Origin: Plantago major
Lineage: Eukaryota; Streptophyta; Magnoliopsida; Lamiales; Plantaginaceae
Assembly: GCA_026545765.1 (NCBI GenBank)
Contig: CM048844.1
Coordinates: 66,544,035-66,608,034, forward strand
DNA length: 64,000 nucleotides
Reading direction: 5' to 3'
Both the position numbers and the translations under genes were made by a program. Under the pieces are notes generated by a model. It did no database searches, had not been told where the DNA came from, and saw nothing but the letters and a program-made list of their open reading frames with translations. Below are positions 32,199 through 46,242 of the stretch, one piece after another. How positions within the stretch are numbered: the stretch's first letter is position 1; each line of letters opens with the position of its first letter.

Positions 32199-34620
32199 TC
32201 AAAACTTCAAGTCTTCAATCAGCAGATCTATGGATCCATTTGCAAATTCCCTATCCCCAAACCTTTTGATATCATCTGAGTAGTCAAAGAGCAAAGTCCT
32301 GACTATCATCTCAGTGTTTCTGGAAAATCCACAAACTTCCTTGTAGGTTTTGGTGGTATTCTTTTTGGCAAATTGTTTGACCCATAGATACTTTCCCAAT
32401 TTCCAGGCATGCTAAATTCTGATATCTGATAGCTTAAACTATTCATATATGATCTTCAGATATCTGATGTCACCCTTGTATTGATCTTCAGTCATGTAGA
32501 AAGACTCATAGGGTTCCACAGCAAGTTTTGCTCTTGTGCCTATTCCAGTGATGTTGGGAATTCTATGCACATCATCTGGCTTACCATAAGGACAAAATCA
32601 GAGAGGTCCTTTTTCATGGCTTCTATTCTCTTGATTACTTCATAATCCAACCAGGCTTTAATGTGGTTGGTGTTATTCAAGATTGGCTTGTCTTTTCGCC
32701 ATGCTATGAGTTGTTTATGGATTGGTTCTGGAAATTTTTCATTTACCAGTAAGTGCTTGAGTTCCAGAATCCAGTAGCCATTCTTCTGAATAATGCACCT
32801 GTAGACAGAGGAGTCATTGCTGGTCTTCACATACTCAATCTTGTCTTCACATACTCAGCTCTTAGCCTGTTCGTCCTTTGTCTTGAATTCTCCCTTGGAA
32901 AATTGCTTGAAGAACCACCCTGGATTGACTTGGTATTTCCAGAGGGTGTTTTAGCTGCCAAAGGCTTTGCAGCTATGGGCTCAGATAGGCTATCAACCTT
33001 TCTTCTTTTTCTGTGAAGAGGAGCTTCATCTTCATCATCATCTTCATCATCATCATACAGATTTCTCTTGTTAGGTGATTTGCAGCCATCTTCATTGCCC
33101 TGGGATTTGATTTGGCCTTCTTCTTCTTCTTCAGAAGACTCATCAATCCCTATCACTTGTCTACTCCTTGGAGCCTTGGTACCCCTTGGAGGTTTCTGTG
33201 CCCTGGCCCTTGTTGTCATTCCTTTTTCAGGATTTGCTGAGTAGTGGCCACTATCTGTAGAGCAGTCTGACTAGAGGAGGGCTCATTTATTCTGAGAGGT
33301 GGTTGAGGTGGTTGTTCAGATTTTATTTTGTTTCCTCTTCCTCTCTGACCACCTTGAAATCCTTCCCCCGTAGTCATTGTTGACTGACTAAGAATCACAA
33401 AGGATTCTGAAAGGGAGTCAAAGTTGCCTTGCAGATAGTTGTAAGCAGCAACCAACTTTTCCAGATTAGCCATGACCTCCTCATTTTGTTTCATAAGACC
33501 TGTTTCCTTATCAGTGAGCTCTGCCAGTGGGCCTTGAAGAGCATCTGCTTTTCCAGCAGCATAATTAGCCTCTTCAAAGGCTTTTGCAGCCAAGTTTTGG
33601 TCATCAACCCTAACCATGCCTAGGTCATTCTGAGCAACAACCAGACTGGTTGTTCTCTGAGTGATGAGCTCAGTGAATGTCTTCATTTCTGCAGGGACTG
33701 ATGCAATGGCGGCTTTATCTTGAGCAGACAACTCCGTTTTCATTTTAGCCAGTACTTGATATCTGTCCAAGTATTCATTGGAGTTGACATTTGGCAGCTT
33801 GCTGAAGATTTTAGGAGCAATCATCTTCCTTTTCAAATGAGAAACCGCTAAGTGTTCATTGCGGTGTTCTGCCAATGCCTTGTCTTCTTCATCATCTGAG
33901 TCATCAGCCCAGTGATCTTCATCCTCTTGGACATTTTCATCAATGTTCTCTAGTCCAGCAACCATCTTAGAGATGGGCTTCTTTCCTTTCAGTGAGGAGG
34001 ATGGTACATCTTTTGGTAATGCAGCCTTAGCATCATGCTTGTCTTCAGATACTTGCTCAGTATCTAATTCCTCAGCAATTGCACGAATGAAGTCGGAGTT
34101 CTTTCATTTCAGCATAAGCTTCCATTTCCTTGATTGTTTGATCTTCATTCTTTTGGAGCTTTGCTTTAGATTCAGCTATCTTTTCTTCCAGTTGAAGATG
34201 TAGTTGTTGTTCTTCCTCCAACAGTTGTTTGAGTTGAGCAACTCTGGCTTGTGCATCCAATATTTTCTGAGTGTTGTCCTCAGAGTGCTCAACTACTTGT
34301 TCAGTAGAGTCATTTTGTTGGGGGAGATGGATGGGTAGATTTCTGAGGAGATGGAGGAGGGGATTTTTGTGATGTCCTCTCAGTGTGCTTTTCAGCAACT
34401 AAGGTATTACTTCCTTGTGCAATCCCTCCTGTCCCTGGTGCAGGGGCATCATCATCATCCTTTTTATCATCCTCATCCTTGTGATAATCAGAAGGAGGTT
34501 CTTCATAGTCATACTCATCAGTCTCTTTCTCCTCATCGTCTTCAGATACCAGATTTATCATTTCTGGAAGAGTAACTTTTTGCCCATTAACTTCCTCTTG
34601 CTCAGAGGGTATAAATTGGA
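32199..34620 (-). pseudogene. Element C ORF3, N-terminally truncated (minus strand)
   Basis: Read from 34620 downward: an acidic clause INLVSEDDEE parallel to B INLISEDEEE, a proline/serine stretch, a coiled coil (QLKQLLEEEQQLHLQLEEK), a stop near 34072, then a long segment 33965-33216 (249 aa) with heptad-like repeats and a GRGNK patch. Next comes 33219-32827 with EEEEEG and a KRRK basic patch plus AAKTPSGNTKSIQG (also in B). The C-terminal module (32830-32199) has GYWILELKHLLV and frame breaks near 32580 and 32400. The last piece ends at 32199. A short direct repeat (cttcacatactca twice) near 32825-32857 shifts the frame. Function unknown. Confidence 0.78.
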
Positions 34621-34983
34621 GTGTCCGGGGTGCAAGGATTGCAAGGATCCGTGTCCAGAGACATGTCCGGGGTGTGCAATCATGTCATGGATCAGTGTCC
34701 AGAGACATGTCCGGGGTGCAAGGATTGCAAGGATCCGTGTCCAGAGACATGTCCGGGGTGCAAGGATTGCAAGGATCCGTGTCCAGAGACATGTCCGGGG
34801 TTCAAGGATTGCAAGGATCCGTGTCCAGAGACATGTCCGGGGTGCAAGCATGGCAAGGATCCGTGTCCAGAGACATGTCCGGGGTGCAAGCATGGCAAGG
34901 ATCCGTGTCCAGAGACATGTCCGGGGTGCAAGCATGGCAAGGATCCGTGCCCAGAGACATGTCCGGGGTGCAAGCATGGCATT
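34621..34983 (+). repeat. 42-bp tandem repeat array in rDNA spacer (about 8 copies)
   Basis: The clause tccagagacatgtccgggg recurs at about 34653, 34698, 34740, 34782, 34824, 34866, 34908 and 34950: spacing 45, then 42 each. The interior changes from ggattgcaagg to gcatggcaagg in later copies, so the array grew in at least two steps. Because 42 is divisible by three, all frames stay open on both strands, giving artificial Cys/Pro-rich or His/Gly-rich ORFs. Confidence 0.92.
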
Positions 34984-34984
34984 G

Positions 34985-35283
34985 TCCCTGGCACGCAGAA
35001 TCCCAACTTTGTGCGCCATCTGGGCACATCTGCATTCCAGAATCATGAGTGGGAGGGGCAACTCTCGGGAGTTAGCACCCAGAGGTCGAGAGGGTCGGGT
35101 ACGCACGTAATGTGTCGACATACCGCCCCGGCACGCAGAATCCTCCCTTTGTGCACCATATGCGTGCCAGAATTAGTTTTGGGGTTACCTTTTCGAAAAT
35201 TCTTTGTTCCTACCATGATTTTCATGTGCCAAGAAGGGTTTCAAGGGGAATGAGTCATTTTGGGGGTTGCCTAAGGTGTGCCA
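34985..35283 (+). repeat. Spacer block homologous to 1149-1530 and 36417-36800
   Basis: Contains cacgcagaatccc, tttgtgcgccat, ttttcgaaaattctttg and caaggggaatgag in the same order as the block downstream of the AT tract. It is diverged from it and marks an internal spacer duplication. Confidence 0.7.
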
Positions 35284-35288
35284 ACCAT

Positions 35289-35573
35289 GGGGTTATAAGG
35301 TCAATACTTGATCGGTAAGACGGATTTTGCTTGATCTAAAGTGTCAGGCAAGCCCAAGTGCCCAGGAGATCATGTCCAGTTGTATGGTATGGGGTTATAA
35401 GGTCTATACTTGATCGGTAAGGTATAGAATTGGTGTCCAGGAGATCATGTCCAAGTGTCGGGTATGGGGTTATAAGGTATATACTTGATCGGTAAGGTGT
35501 AGACCTCCACGTGCCTTTGTGGGGTTATAAGGTTTAGACCCGGTGCTCGGGTAAGTAAGGGGTTATAAGGTCT
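35289..35573 (+). repeat. ggggttataaggt subrepeats, unit 2
   Basis: Five motif copies with the same spacing as at 6-290. Only a few substitutions separate the two arrays. Confidence 0.8.
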
Positions 35574-35579
35574 TATGTA

Positions 35580-36136
35580 TACCATTGTATAACGGTATGC
35601 ATCGACCGTCGTCCGAGGTATTTAACGTGTCCGATCTCGGTTAACGACCCTTGTCCCAGAAGAAGATGACAAACGACTTAGGCGTAAGCATAATCAAAGC
35701 CTAAATGGATCATCCACGTGACTTAAGGTTAAGTCACGGTGTACTTATCTTCGAAAGGTGGCTTATTATGTATACAATTGAATAACGGTGCGCATCCGAG
35801 GTAGGTAACGTGGCCGATGTCCCTTCCGGCAACGCGTCCGATCTCGCTTAACGACCCTTGTCCCAGAAGAAGATGAGAATGCTGATATCATGACTTAGGC
35901 ATAAGCATAATCAAGCCTACATGGATCGCAAGCAAGCCGGTGTCACGAAGAGACGTGAAACGCCACCAAAAATATCATCCACGCGACTTAAGGTTAAGTC
36001 ACGGTGTACTTATCTTCGAAAGGTGGCTTATTATGTATAGAATGCTGATATCACGACGTAGGCGTAAGCATAATCGCACCTACATGGATCGCAAGCGGTT
36101 CCCGAGTCACGAAGAGACGTGAAACGACACCAAAAT
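35580..36136 (+). repeat. Spacer direct subrepeats, unit 2
   Basis: Same two overlapping repeat types as 297-853: the aacgacccttgtcccag block at about 35643 and 35850, and the gctgatatca block at about 35880 and 36045. Confidence 0.75.
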
Positions 36137-36245
36137 TATACTTCGGGATTTTTCGGGAATTTTTCATTATTTTTCCCTATTTTATTTTAATTTTTTATGT
36201 ATTATTGCATTTTTTATGAAAATAATTATTAAATAATTTTTCGGG
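36133..36245. other. AT-rich spacer tract, unit 2
   Basis: Near-identical to 850-965 with single-base indels in the A and T runs. Confidence 0.6.
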
Positions 36246-36416
36246 CCCAAAAATAAATTCGACTCAGAACTGATTCTCGGCCGAAAATATGGTTCCATAC
36301 AAATTTTCGCTCAAAACGGATGTGGAAGTGCGATATGAGAGTAGTGTGCTCCTCGCCATTTTGATGTCTACTCCGTCACTTAAGGTTTGGAACTTTTGAC
36401 TACTATGAGGGGAGGG

Positions 36417-36800
36417 GCAACTCAAGGAGTTGCGCCCGTAACTCGATGGCGCGTACCGCACATCATGTGTCGCACTGCATCTCTCGCACGCAGAATCCCC
36501 CTTCGCGCCATTTGGGCACATCTGCGTGCAAATCGGAGGGGAAGGGTGACTCTTGGGAGTTAGCACCGAACTTGAGATGGCTCGGCACCGCACAAAGATT
36601 TGTCGGTACATGCACCGTCCGTGGTGCCTAGAATTACGCCTTGTGTACCGCTTATGCGTCGGAATCATTTGGGGGTTGCCTTTTCGAAAATTCTTGGTTT
36701 CTACCATGATTTTCATGTGCCAGCATGGGTTTCAAGGGGAATGAAGGCTTCAAAGGTCGGTTTGGGGGTTGCCTAAGGTGTACCAAACATGGGGATTTTG
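36417..36800 (+). repeat. Spacer block, second copy, unit 2
   Basis: Equivalent of 1149-1530, with many one- and two-base losses relative to unit 1 (for example in the aactcgatggcg clause). It is followed by about 0.85 kb of GT-rich ETS with no recognisable feature before 18S. Confidence 0.7.
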
Positions 36801-37655
36801 GGTGCAAACCACAATTTCCCCCCTTTGGCTAAGATTTCATCGTCGGAAACAATGATGTTGGTAGTTGCCAGTGCATATTTGCTTTGATGTACCTGGGAAG
36901 GATACCACGGGTGATGTACTCCTTGCACCGTCATATGTTGGGTGCTTGGTTAAGATCTGCCTAGGAATCTCGGTAAGGTGCTTGGCAATGTGTTGCTTCT
37001 ACTAGAGCATTAAGGTGCCCGGTGATGTTATCTTGCTCGGTAATGCGCTTGGTGGTGTAATCTGTCCCTCGGTAAGGTTCTTGGTGATTTGTTCTTCTCG
37101 TACTTGACTAGGAATCAGCCGGTGTTCATGTTGGGGTGTTCAGTTTGCGAGTGCTTTTCTTTCGTGGGCTAGATTTACCTTGACATGCATGCCTTGATTT
37201 TCCAGGTATGGTGCATGAGTGGTGCTTGGTGTGTTAGGGCAAGTTGGTTCCCTGCTCGTGCAGCGACAATTTGGCCTTCTCACCTCTTCATTGGTTTTGC
37301 CAAGTGCTCTTGGTCTCGGTTGGGTTTTCTGTGTTGCATACCATGGTGATGGCATCTGTCCCGTACAGAATGAATTAAGATCAGCTTTGTGTTGCTCCCA
37401 TAATGGGATGAGGCACGAGGTGGATCCGGAAAGCAACTGGTGTGCCTCCACTTTCTAGTGCATATGCACTTTTGATTGTTGGAACATGCCGAATTGCTCG
37501 AGCTCTTGGGTGCAGAATACTACATGGATATGTGGTCTCATCGCTGCTATTTGTCCCTTCGGCGTTTTTTACGCTCTATTCGCATGACGTCCGGGTTGGT
37601 AATGGCTGGAGCCCTGTGGCACCATCCTTGCTTACTCGGTGTCTATGAGGAATGC

Positions 37656-38537
37656 TACCTGGTTGATCGTGCCAGTAGTCATATGCTTGTCTCAAAGATT
37701 AAGCCATGCATGTCTAAGTATAAGCAAGTTATACCGTGAAACTGCGAATGGCTCATTAAATCAGTTATCGTTTATTTGATAGTACCTTACTACTTGGATA
37801 ACCGTGGTAATTCTAGAGCTAATACATGCTAAAAGCCCCGACTTCGGAAGGGGTGTATTTATTAGATTAAAAGGTCGACACGGGCTCTGCCTGTTGCTTC
37901 GATGATTCATGATAAGTCAACGGATCGCAAGGCCTTCGTGCCGGCGATGCATCATTCAAATTTCTGCCCTATCAACTTTCGATGGTAGGATAGTGGCCTA
38001 CTATGGTGGTGACGGGTGACGGAGAATTATGGTTCGATTCCGGAGAGGGAGCCTGAGAAACGGCTACCACATCCAAGGGAGGCAGCAGGCGCGAAAATTA
38101 CCCAATCCTGACACGGGGAGATAGTGACAATAAATAATACCGGCTCACGAGTCCGGTAATTGGAATGAGTACAATCTAAATCCCTTTAACGAGGATCCAC
38201 TGGAGGGCAAGTCCGGTGCCAGCATGTAATTCCAGCCCAATAGCGATATTTAAGTTGTTGCGCTTAAAAAGCTCGAGTTGGACTTTGGGTTGGGTCGACC
38301 GTCCGCCTATGGTGTGCATCGGTCGCCTTCGTCCCTTCTACGGCGATCGCGCCTGGCCTTAATCGCGGGTCTTTCCTCCAAAGATCGCTACTTTGAAAAA
38401 ATTAGAGTGTTCAAAGCAGGCCTTTGCTCGAATACGTTAGCATGGGATAACATCATAGGATTTCGTGCTATTACGTTGGCCTTCGGATCGGAGTAATGAT
38501 TAATGTGGACCGTCGGGGCATTCAGATTTCATAGTCG

Positions 38538-38571
<34 letters not shown>

Positions 38572-38576
38572 TCGCA

Positions 38577-38628
<52 letters not shown>

Positions 38629-38733
38629 AAGACGATCGATACCGCCCTAGTCTCAACCATAAACGATGCCGACTGTGGATCGGCGGATGTTGCTTTTAGG
38701 ACTCACGGCACCTTATGAGAAATCAAAGTCTTT

Positions 38734-38779
<46 letters not shown>

Positions 38780-39324
38780 AACCACTGGAGTGGAGCTGCG
38801 ACTTAATTTGACTCAACACGGGAAACTTACCAGTCCGCACATAGTGAGGATTGATGATCGAGAGCTCTTTCTTGATTCTATGGGTGGTGGTGCATGGTCG
38901 TTCTTAGTTGGTGGAGCGATTTGTCCGTTAATTCCGATAACTAACGAGACCTCGACCGCTAACTAGCTATGCGGAGGTATCCTCCGCGCCGCTTCTTAGA
39001 GGGACTACGGCCTTTTAGGCGGAAGTTTGAGGCAATAACAGTCCGTGATGCCCTTAGATGTTACGGGCAAGACGCTACATGTTGATGTATTCAACGAGTC
39101 TATAGCCTTGACAGCCCGGTAATCTTTGAAATTACATCGTGATGGGATAGATCATTGCAATTGTTGGTCTTGAACAAGGAATTCCTAGTAAGCGCGAGTC
39201 ATCACCGGCTGACTACGCCCCCGCCTTTGTACACACCGCCTGTCGCTCCTACCGATTGAATGGTCCGTGAAGTGTTCGATCGCGGCGACTTTGGCGGTTC
39301 GCCCGCGACGTCGAGAAGTCCACC

Positions 39325-39355
<31 letters not shown>

Positions 39356-39392
39356 AATAAAGTTTCCGTGGTGAACTGCGGAAGGATCATTG
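37656..39392 (+). rRNA. 18S rRNA, unit 2 (chimeric, degenerate)
   Basis: Starts tacctggttgatc and ends gcggaaggatcattg, a better 3' end than in unit 1. Length about 1.74 kb. Most of it is plant type, but 37713-37872 and 38391-38440 carry signatures typical of ascomycete 18S: taagtataagcaa, tcgtttatttgatagtacc, ctaatacatgctaaaa and gaaaaaattagagtgttc. Other lesions sit at CAG/CTG sites, such as the 530-loop reduced to gtgccagcatgtaatt near 38216. Confidence 0.92.
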
Positions 39393-39607
39393 TCGATATC
39401 TAAAAACTAGACCGTGGACACGTGTTTAACATGAACGTTGCCTCGTTGGCTGGAGCAATCCACTCTTCGTGACACCGTGGCTGCCGGTGCTTGCATGGTG
39501 GGCTAACGAAACCCGGCGCAAGCGCCAAGGAAAACAAAATGGAAGCGTTGCTCCCGTGACTCCTTCGCGGTGTGGTTTTGGGGATGTGATGTATCTTGAA
39601 AGTCAAA
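39393..39607 (+). other. ITS1, unit 2
   Basis: More complete than in unit 1: the angiosperm element reads ggcgcaagcgccaaggaa and is preceded by ggtgggctaacgaaaccc, which unit 1 lacks. Confidence 0.85.
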
Positions 39608-39753
39608 ACGACTCGGCAACGGATATCTCGGCCTCGATCGATGAAGAACGAGCGAAATGCGATACTTGGTGTGAATTGTAGAATCCGTGAACCATCGAGT
39701 CTTTGAACACAAGTTGCGACGCCGGGCCGAGGGCACGCCTGCTCGGGCATCAC
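39608..39753 (+). rRNA. 5.8S rRNA, unit 2
   Basis: acgactcggcaacggatatctcg at the start, gatgaagaacgagcg in the middle and tcgagtctttgaacacaagttgcg later. At about 146 bp it is shorter than a normal 5.8S, with bases missing at ctctcg-, gtag- and cgcc-type sites. The 3' end is near gggcatcac. Confidence 0.9.
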
Positions 39754-39931
39754 GCATCGCGTCGCCTACACCAATTTGCGGGTCGGATAATGGCATCCCG
39801 TTAGCTCGGTTTAGCCAAAAGGATCCTCATCGACGGATGTCACAACCCGGTGGTGGTTGAAAGATCATTGGTGCCGTTGTGCTTCACTCCGTCGCATGCT
39901 TGGGCATCGTTACAAAACAATGGTGCTAACG
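39754..39931 (+). other. ITS2, unit 2
   Basis: Holds gatcctcatcgacggatgtcacaac and ggttgaaagatcattggtgcc. It differs from unit 1 by small indels. Confidence 0.85.
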
Positions 39932-42169
<2,238 letters not shown>

Positions 42170-43383
42170 ACTTCAAAGTTTACCAAATGGATGTTAAAAG
42201 TGCATTCCTGAATGGTGAACTCACTGAGGAAGTCTATGTTCATTAACCACCAGGCTTTGAAGTTCCCTCAGAAGGCAAAATGGTTTATAAGCTTCAGAAA
42301 GTGCTATATGGTCTAAAACAAGCTCCAAGAGCATGGTATGATACTTTAGACAAATACTTGCTGGGTAGTGGATTCAAAAAGGGAGAAGTTGATAAAACTC
42401 TCTTTACATTGAACCATGAAGGGAAACTTCTCTTAGTTCAAGTTTATGTAGATGACATAATATTTGGATCTAAGGACAGACAACTTTGTGAAGACTTGCT
42501 GAACTCATTTAAAGTAAATTTGAGATGAGAATTAAATTACTTCCTAGGGGTTACAAGTCAAGCAACTCGACAATGGAATATTCATTAGTTAAACAAAGTA
42601 TGCCAAGGACATGCTCAATAAGTTTAATCTAAAGCCTTCTGACAAGAACGCTACGATACCTATGAGCATTGGAACCAAGATGACCTATACTGAATCCGAC
42701 AAGAATGTTAAAGAACACAAGTATAGGAAAATAATTGCGTCACTATTGTATCTCACTGCAAGCAGACCGGATATCCAATATGCAATTGGAGTGTGTGCAA
42801 TGTTTCAGACAAATCCAATTCAAACGTACTACAACACTGCTTGAAGATATTGAGGTATGTGGAAGGTACAATAGATGTTGGATTGTGGTATCCAAAGGAG
42901 AGTGGATTGAGTTTGGCTAGATATTCTGATGTCGACTATGCTGGATCAATGCTTGATAGAAAGAGTACTTCAGGAACTTGTCAATTCCTTGGTGCTCGTT
43001 TGATATCATGGTTCAGCAAGAAACAAAACTCAATTGCCACCTCCACCACAGAAGCAAAGTATATTGCCGCTGGATGTTGTACATAAAAAATTTTATGGAT
43101 TCAACAACTCAGAGACTACGGACTCAATGAAGAGAAAACTCCCATTTTCTGTGACAATACAAGTGCCATTTCTATTACTTAGAATCCTAAGTTTCATGCA
43201 AGAACCAGGTACATTGATGTCAAACACCACTTCATCGGAGACCATGTCGAAAAAGGCAATATAGAGATACTCAAGATTGGCACAGAAGACCAACTTGCTG
43301 ATATCTTTACTAAGCCTCTGCAAGAGAGTAGATTTCTAAGTCTAAGACATAGTCTCGGACTAATGGAACTACCAAGGTGCTAA
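42170..43383 (+). pseudogene. Element A pol remnant (unit 2)
   Basis: RT tail with YVDD at 42445-42456, then RNase H to LMELPRC. It shares with unit 1 the TAA before PPGFEV and the stop after IAAGCCT. Private changes: loss of bases near 42528 that alters FEMSMMGEL, and a frameshift at about 42840. It reads through one stop seen in unit 1 (GTEDQ rather than GT then stop, near 43285). Confidence 0.9.
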
Positions 43384-44264
43384 TATTGGTCTCTGAGACG
43401 GGAACTCATTGAACCAATAAAAGGGGAATAAAGGTTTCTGAAAAGAAATGCAAAAAGAAAATGAGAGTAATTTCTGAGACGGGTACTCCGAAAGTTGCTA
43501 CTTCAGAAAGATACTTGAAACGGGTATTCAAATATCTAAGGCATTGAAGAAAAGGATACTTAGAAAGATCTCTGAAATGGGTATTCAGAAACCATGAGAC
43601 ATCTAAGTCAGGGGGGACACAAAAGAAGAATAGTTTGACCTTAAAGACAATTCCTTTCAGAAGTCAGATATTCTTTGTTGAAAATTTCCTTTCCTGTGAA
43701 ATATTTCAACCAAGTACTGGACGATCATTTAATGATTTCTGAATCCAGTTTTGTCTACTAGTTAGGTTTCTTAGAAGTTGCAAGATACTTCAGCGAGTTG
43801 AGACAAATTCAATTAATGGGCAAAATTACAGGTGTTGATTGATATCATTAGTAAGAGAATCAATCTCAACCCTTCAGTAGAAACGCTTGTAATTTAACGA
43901 CCGAGATGCGTCCACAAAAGCTCAATCGCACAAAAACCAAGTGACTGACCCCACTAGCATTTAATGCTAAACCGCTTTTTTCATCACGCTTGTGCAGAAT
44001 TGCGAGATATAAACGTATAGAATTCATCTATATCAAATGTACTTGCCTTGCTATATAAATGAGGTTTCGGCAATTAGGATTACTTTTTCCTAAACCTACA
44101 TTTCAATTTGCACCAAGAATAGTATTATTTCTCTCTAAATCTCTCTACAAATTCTATTCAAAACCTTCTGAAAATCTGCAAAAAGGATTTCTGCAAAGAA
44201 ATTCTTTCTATTTTCGACCCAACTCCCTTTCATCTTTTCCCAATCGTACTATTATAAAAGAGAG
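43384..44264 (+). promoter_or_regulatory. Element A pol-ORF3 spacer with putative TATA promoter (unit 2)
   Basis: Nearly identical to unit 1. TATA box ctatataaat at 44051-44060 (one base differs), same C/T-rich leader, ATG at 44265. Confidence 0.55.
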
Positions 44265-45799
44265 ATGGCACCCAAAAGAGCTTCTACTCAGAAGACTCAA
44301 GAAACCATATCTGTTACTGCTGAAAAGCAAATTGAAATTAAAAATCGAAGAGTCACTGGTGATTTTGATTTCAAGATGTGGAACAAAAACTCGAAAGTAC
44401 TCTGGGGAGGAGTACTTGTCGACGAGTATGTGATTAATGGTTCAAAACATCCACGTGATGTGAGGCGAGGACTACCTCTACTTGAAAAGGTAGGGATTAA
44501 AGAATTCTGCTCTGCACAACCTTCTTATCCCTCACTCATAGATGTACTAGAATTTTATAACAACTCGAAGATAATAGATGAAGACACAGAAAATGTGTCT
44601 ATAGAATCTAAGGTTAAAGAAAAGGTGATTAAACTAAACCTTAAATCCTTCTGTGAATTCTTTTGCCTTCCCACAAGTGGCACTGAATTCATCCCTGACA
44701 CCTCCGTCCAAACTCCTGAAGCATTTTACTTGAAGCAAATCAATGCAGATGATACAACAGCTCCTGATTACTTCAACAACCACGATGTCAAAAGAAAACA
44801 TCTGGCAGAACCTTGGGATACAATTACATTAATCCTTCACATATGTCTTGACTGCAATGTTGGAGGAGTAGACAAAGTAAACATGGAACGTTGGGGAATG
44901 TTGGCTTTCCTGAGCACCCTGAGCGAGCAGCCAGAGGATTTCAATTGGGGGAAATACACTTTTCTAAGGTTCATTAGCATGATAAAGGAATTCTCTCCTC
45001 AGATTATTGATGGAAAAGCAGAACCTACGAAGTCAGTGGCCTTCGGTCTGAAAATCTGCTATATCCTTGAGAAATCGGGGATAATACTCAAAGATTAGAT
45101 ACCAATGGCCAAAGGTGAACTGATAAACAAGCACAAGGCTGTGCCTAGTAAAAGAAAGGCATTCGAAGTTTCTGAGGGTCCAACTCTTAAGAAGCCAAGA
45201 ACCTCCAGAAAGAAAAAGGCTACTAAGAAAGTGGAAGAACATGCTAAGAGAAAAGATTTTGAAGAGACAGAATCAGATGAAGACATCAAAGTCAATGCAT
45301 CCTTAGCACGGGGTACCAAAAAGTCCAAAGCCTAGTCTGAATAAGAAGCCAGCATCTTCTACTTTACCCCCAGCATCTCTTTTATTGAGAAAGACACAAT
45401 GGAAAAACATCCAACCCCTCTAGAAAGTGCAAACCCTGCAGAAATGCAAGAGGTTCCAAAGGAAGAAGCTCTGATCAAGGAAGACACGTTTACTCAACAT
45501 CACGACCATCTAAGTGATGTTGTCGATATGTTGAATGCATTTCAAGAATTTACAGAGCTACCAGCATGTGTCACTGTTGAAGAAAACCCTACAAACAAGC
45601 AGGTTCCCTAACTCTCTTCAAAGAGGAGTCTTTCTAATGTTGCGACCAAGAAAGACACCCAGGGGATGGCAACCGAGACATTGTCTCTCGAAGGGCCCAA
45701 AGTGCTAGAAACTTCAAACAAGAAAAAGTCACTCAGCAACAAAACCAAGACGTGGAACCCACTTGAGTACCTGATACTAATCAGTCTGATGCAAATCAG

Positions 45800-45879
45800 G
45801 TTACTGTATGGTTCAAATCATTACTTGATTTTCTGTGTCACTTATTTTGTTCTAACAAAGTAATTTGTTCTTTGTTTAG
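45800..45879 (+). other. Putative intron in A ORF3 (unit 2), 80 bp
   Basis: Same borders as 10260-10339: gttact donor, ttctaac branch, tttgtttag acceptor. Confidence 0.55.
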
Positions 45880-46167
45880 GCTGATCTTGAAAGTAAGGAA
45901 GGACAAGAAGCAGAAATGCTTTTAGAGAAGGAGAACACCACTTCTCCAATCATTCAAGAATCTGAGTCTGTTATACAGGTAGACCAAGATTCACAAGTGA
46001 TCTCTCAGAAATCTTCCTCTAAGCATTTCATTAACCCTTTCTTGTATTTCTTGAAGGCTCAAACTGAGAAGAAAGATGAAGCGGCTGAAAAGCTAAAGGC
46101 TTCAAAGGACACACCAGAAACCGCGCAGGTCTCTGAAAAACATGTTTCTGAACCTCCAGTGAACGAG

Positions 46168-46242
46168 GTAGAAAACTCAAAAACTATTGTGTGTAGAATC
46201 CTTCTTAATCTTTCTAAGTGTACTAACACTTCTATTTCTCAG
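46168..46242 (+). other. Putative intron in A ORF3 (unit 2), 75 bp
   Basis: gag|gtagaa donor, tactaac branch, atttctcag|GATCAG acceptor; identical layout to 10628-10702. Confidence 0.6.

Larger units (their letters stand above)
30221..34620 (-). mobile_element. Element C, inverted copia, 5'-truncated
   Basis: On the minus strand: truncated ORF3, 3' UTR, PPT and full 3' LTR. Its pol, gag and 5' LTR are missing because the sequence passes into rDNA spacer at about 34620. It is the only part of the composite in reverse orientation. Its LTR abuts fragment D head-on. No target duplication can be checked, since the other end is lost. Confidence 0.85.
1..35283 (+). repeat. Chimeric rDNA-retrotransposon tandem unit 1
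   Basis: First copy of a unit of about 35.3 kb. The sequence at base 1 recurs at 35284, and the order spacer, 18S, 5.8S, truncated 25S, copia A, nested copia B is then repeated with small offsets (18S shifts by 35268, A ORF3 by 35319). The offsets reflect small indels between copies. Unit 1 carries private deletions in A ORF3, B RNase H and B ORF3 that unit 2 lacks. All rDNA and elements A, B and D lie on the + strand; only element C is inverted. A real tandem duplication and an assembly repeat artefact are both possible. Confidence 0.9.
34621..37655 (+). other. rDNA intergenic spacer / 5' ETS, unit 2 (3' part after breakpoint)
   Basis: The spacer resumes after the element C junction and runs about 3.04 kb to the 18S start. 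It consists of 42-bp repeats, a block duplicated further downstream, the ttataaggt array, larger subrepeats, an AT tract and the 5' ETS. The true 3' end of 25S, any 3' ETS and the terminator are absent, consistent with the truncated rDNA. Confidence 0.85.

Noticed and set aside
34621..34983. CRISPR-like direct repeats
   Set aside because: The repeats are contiguous with no unique spacers, and the genome is plant nuclear.
34621..35253. Long Cys-rich ORF (about 210 aa) and overlapping ORFs on both strands
   Set aside because: They come from a 42-bp tandem repeat that keeps all frames open inside rDNA spacer. There is no start context, family match or codon bias.
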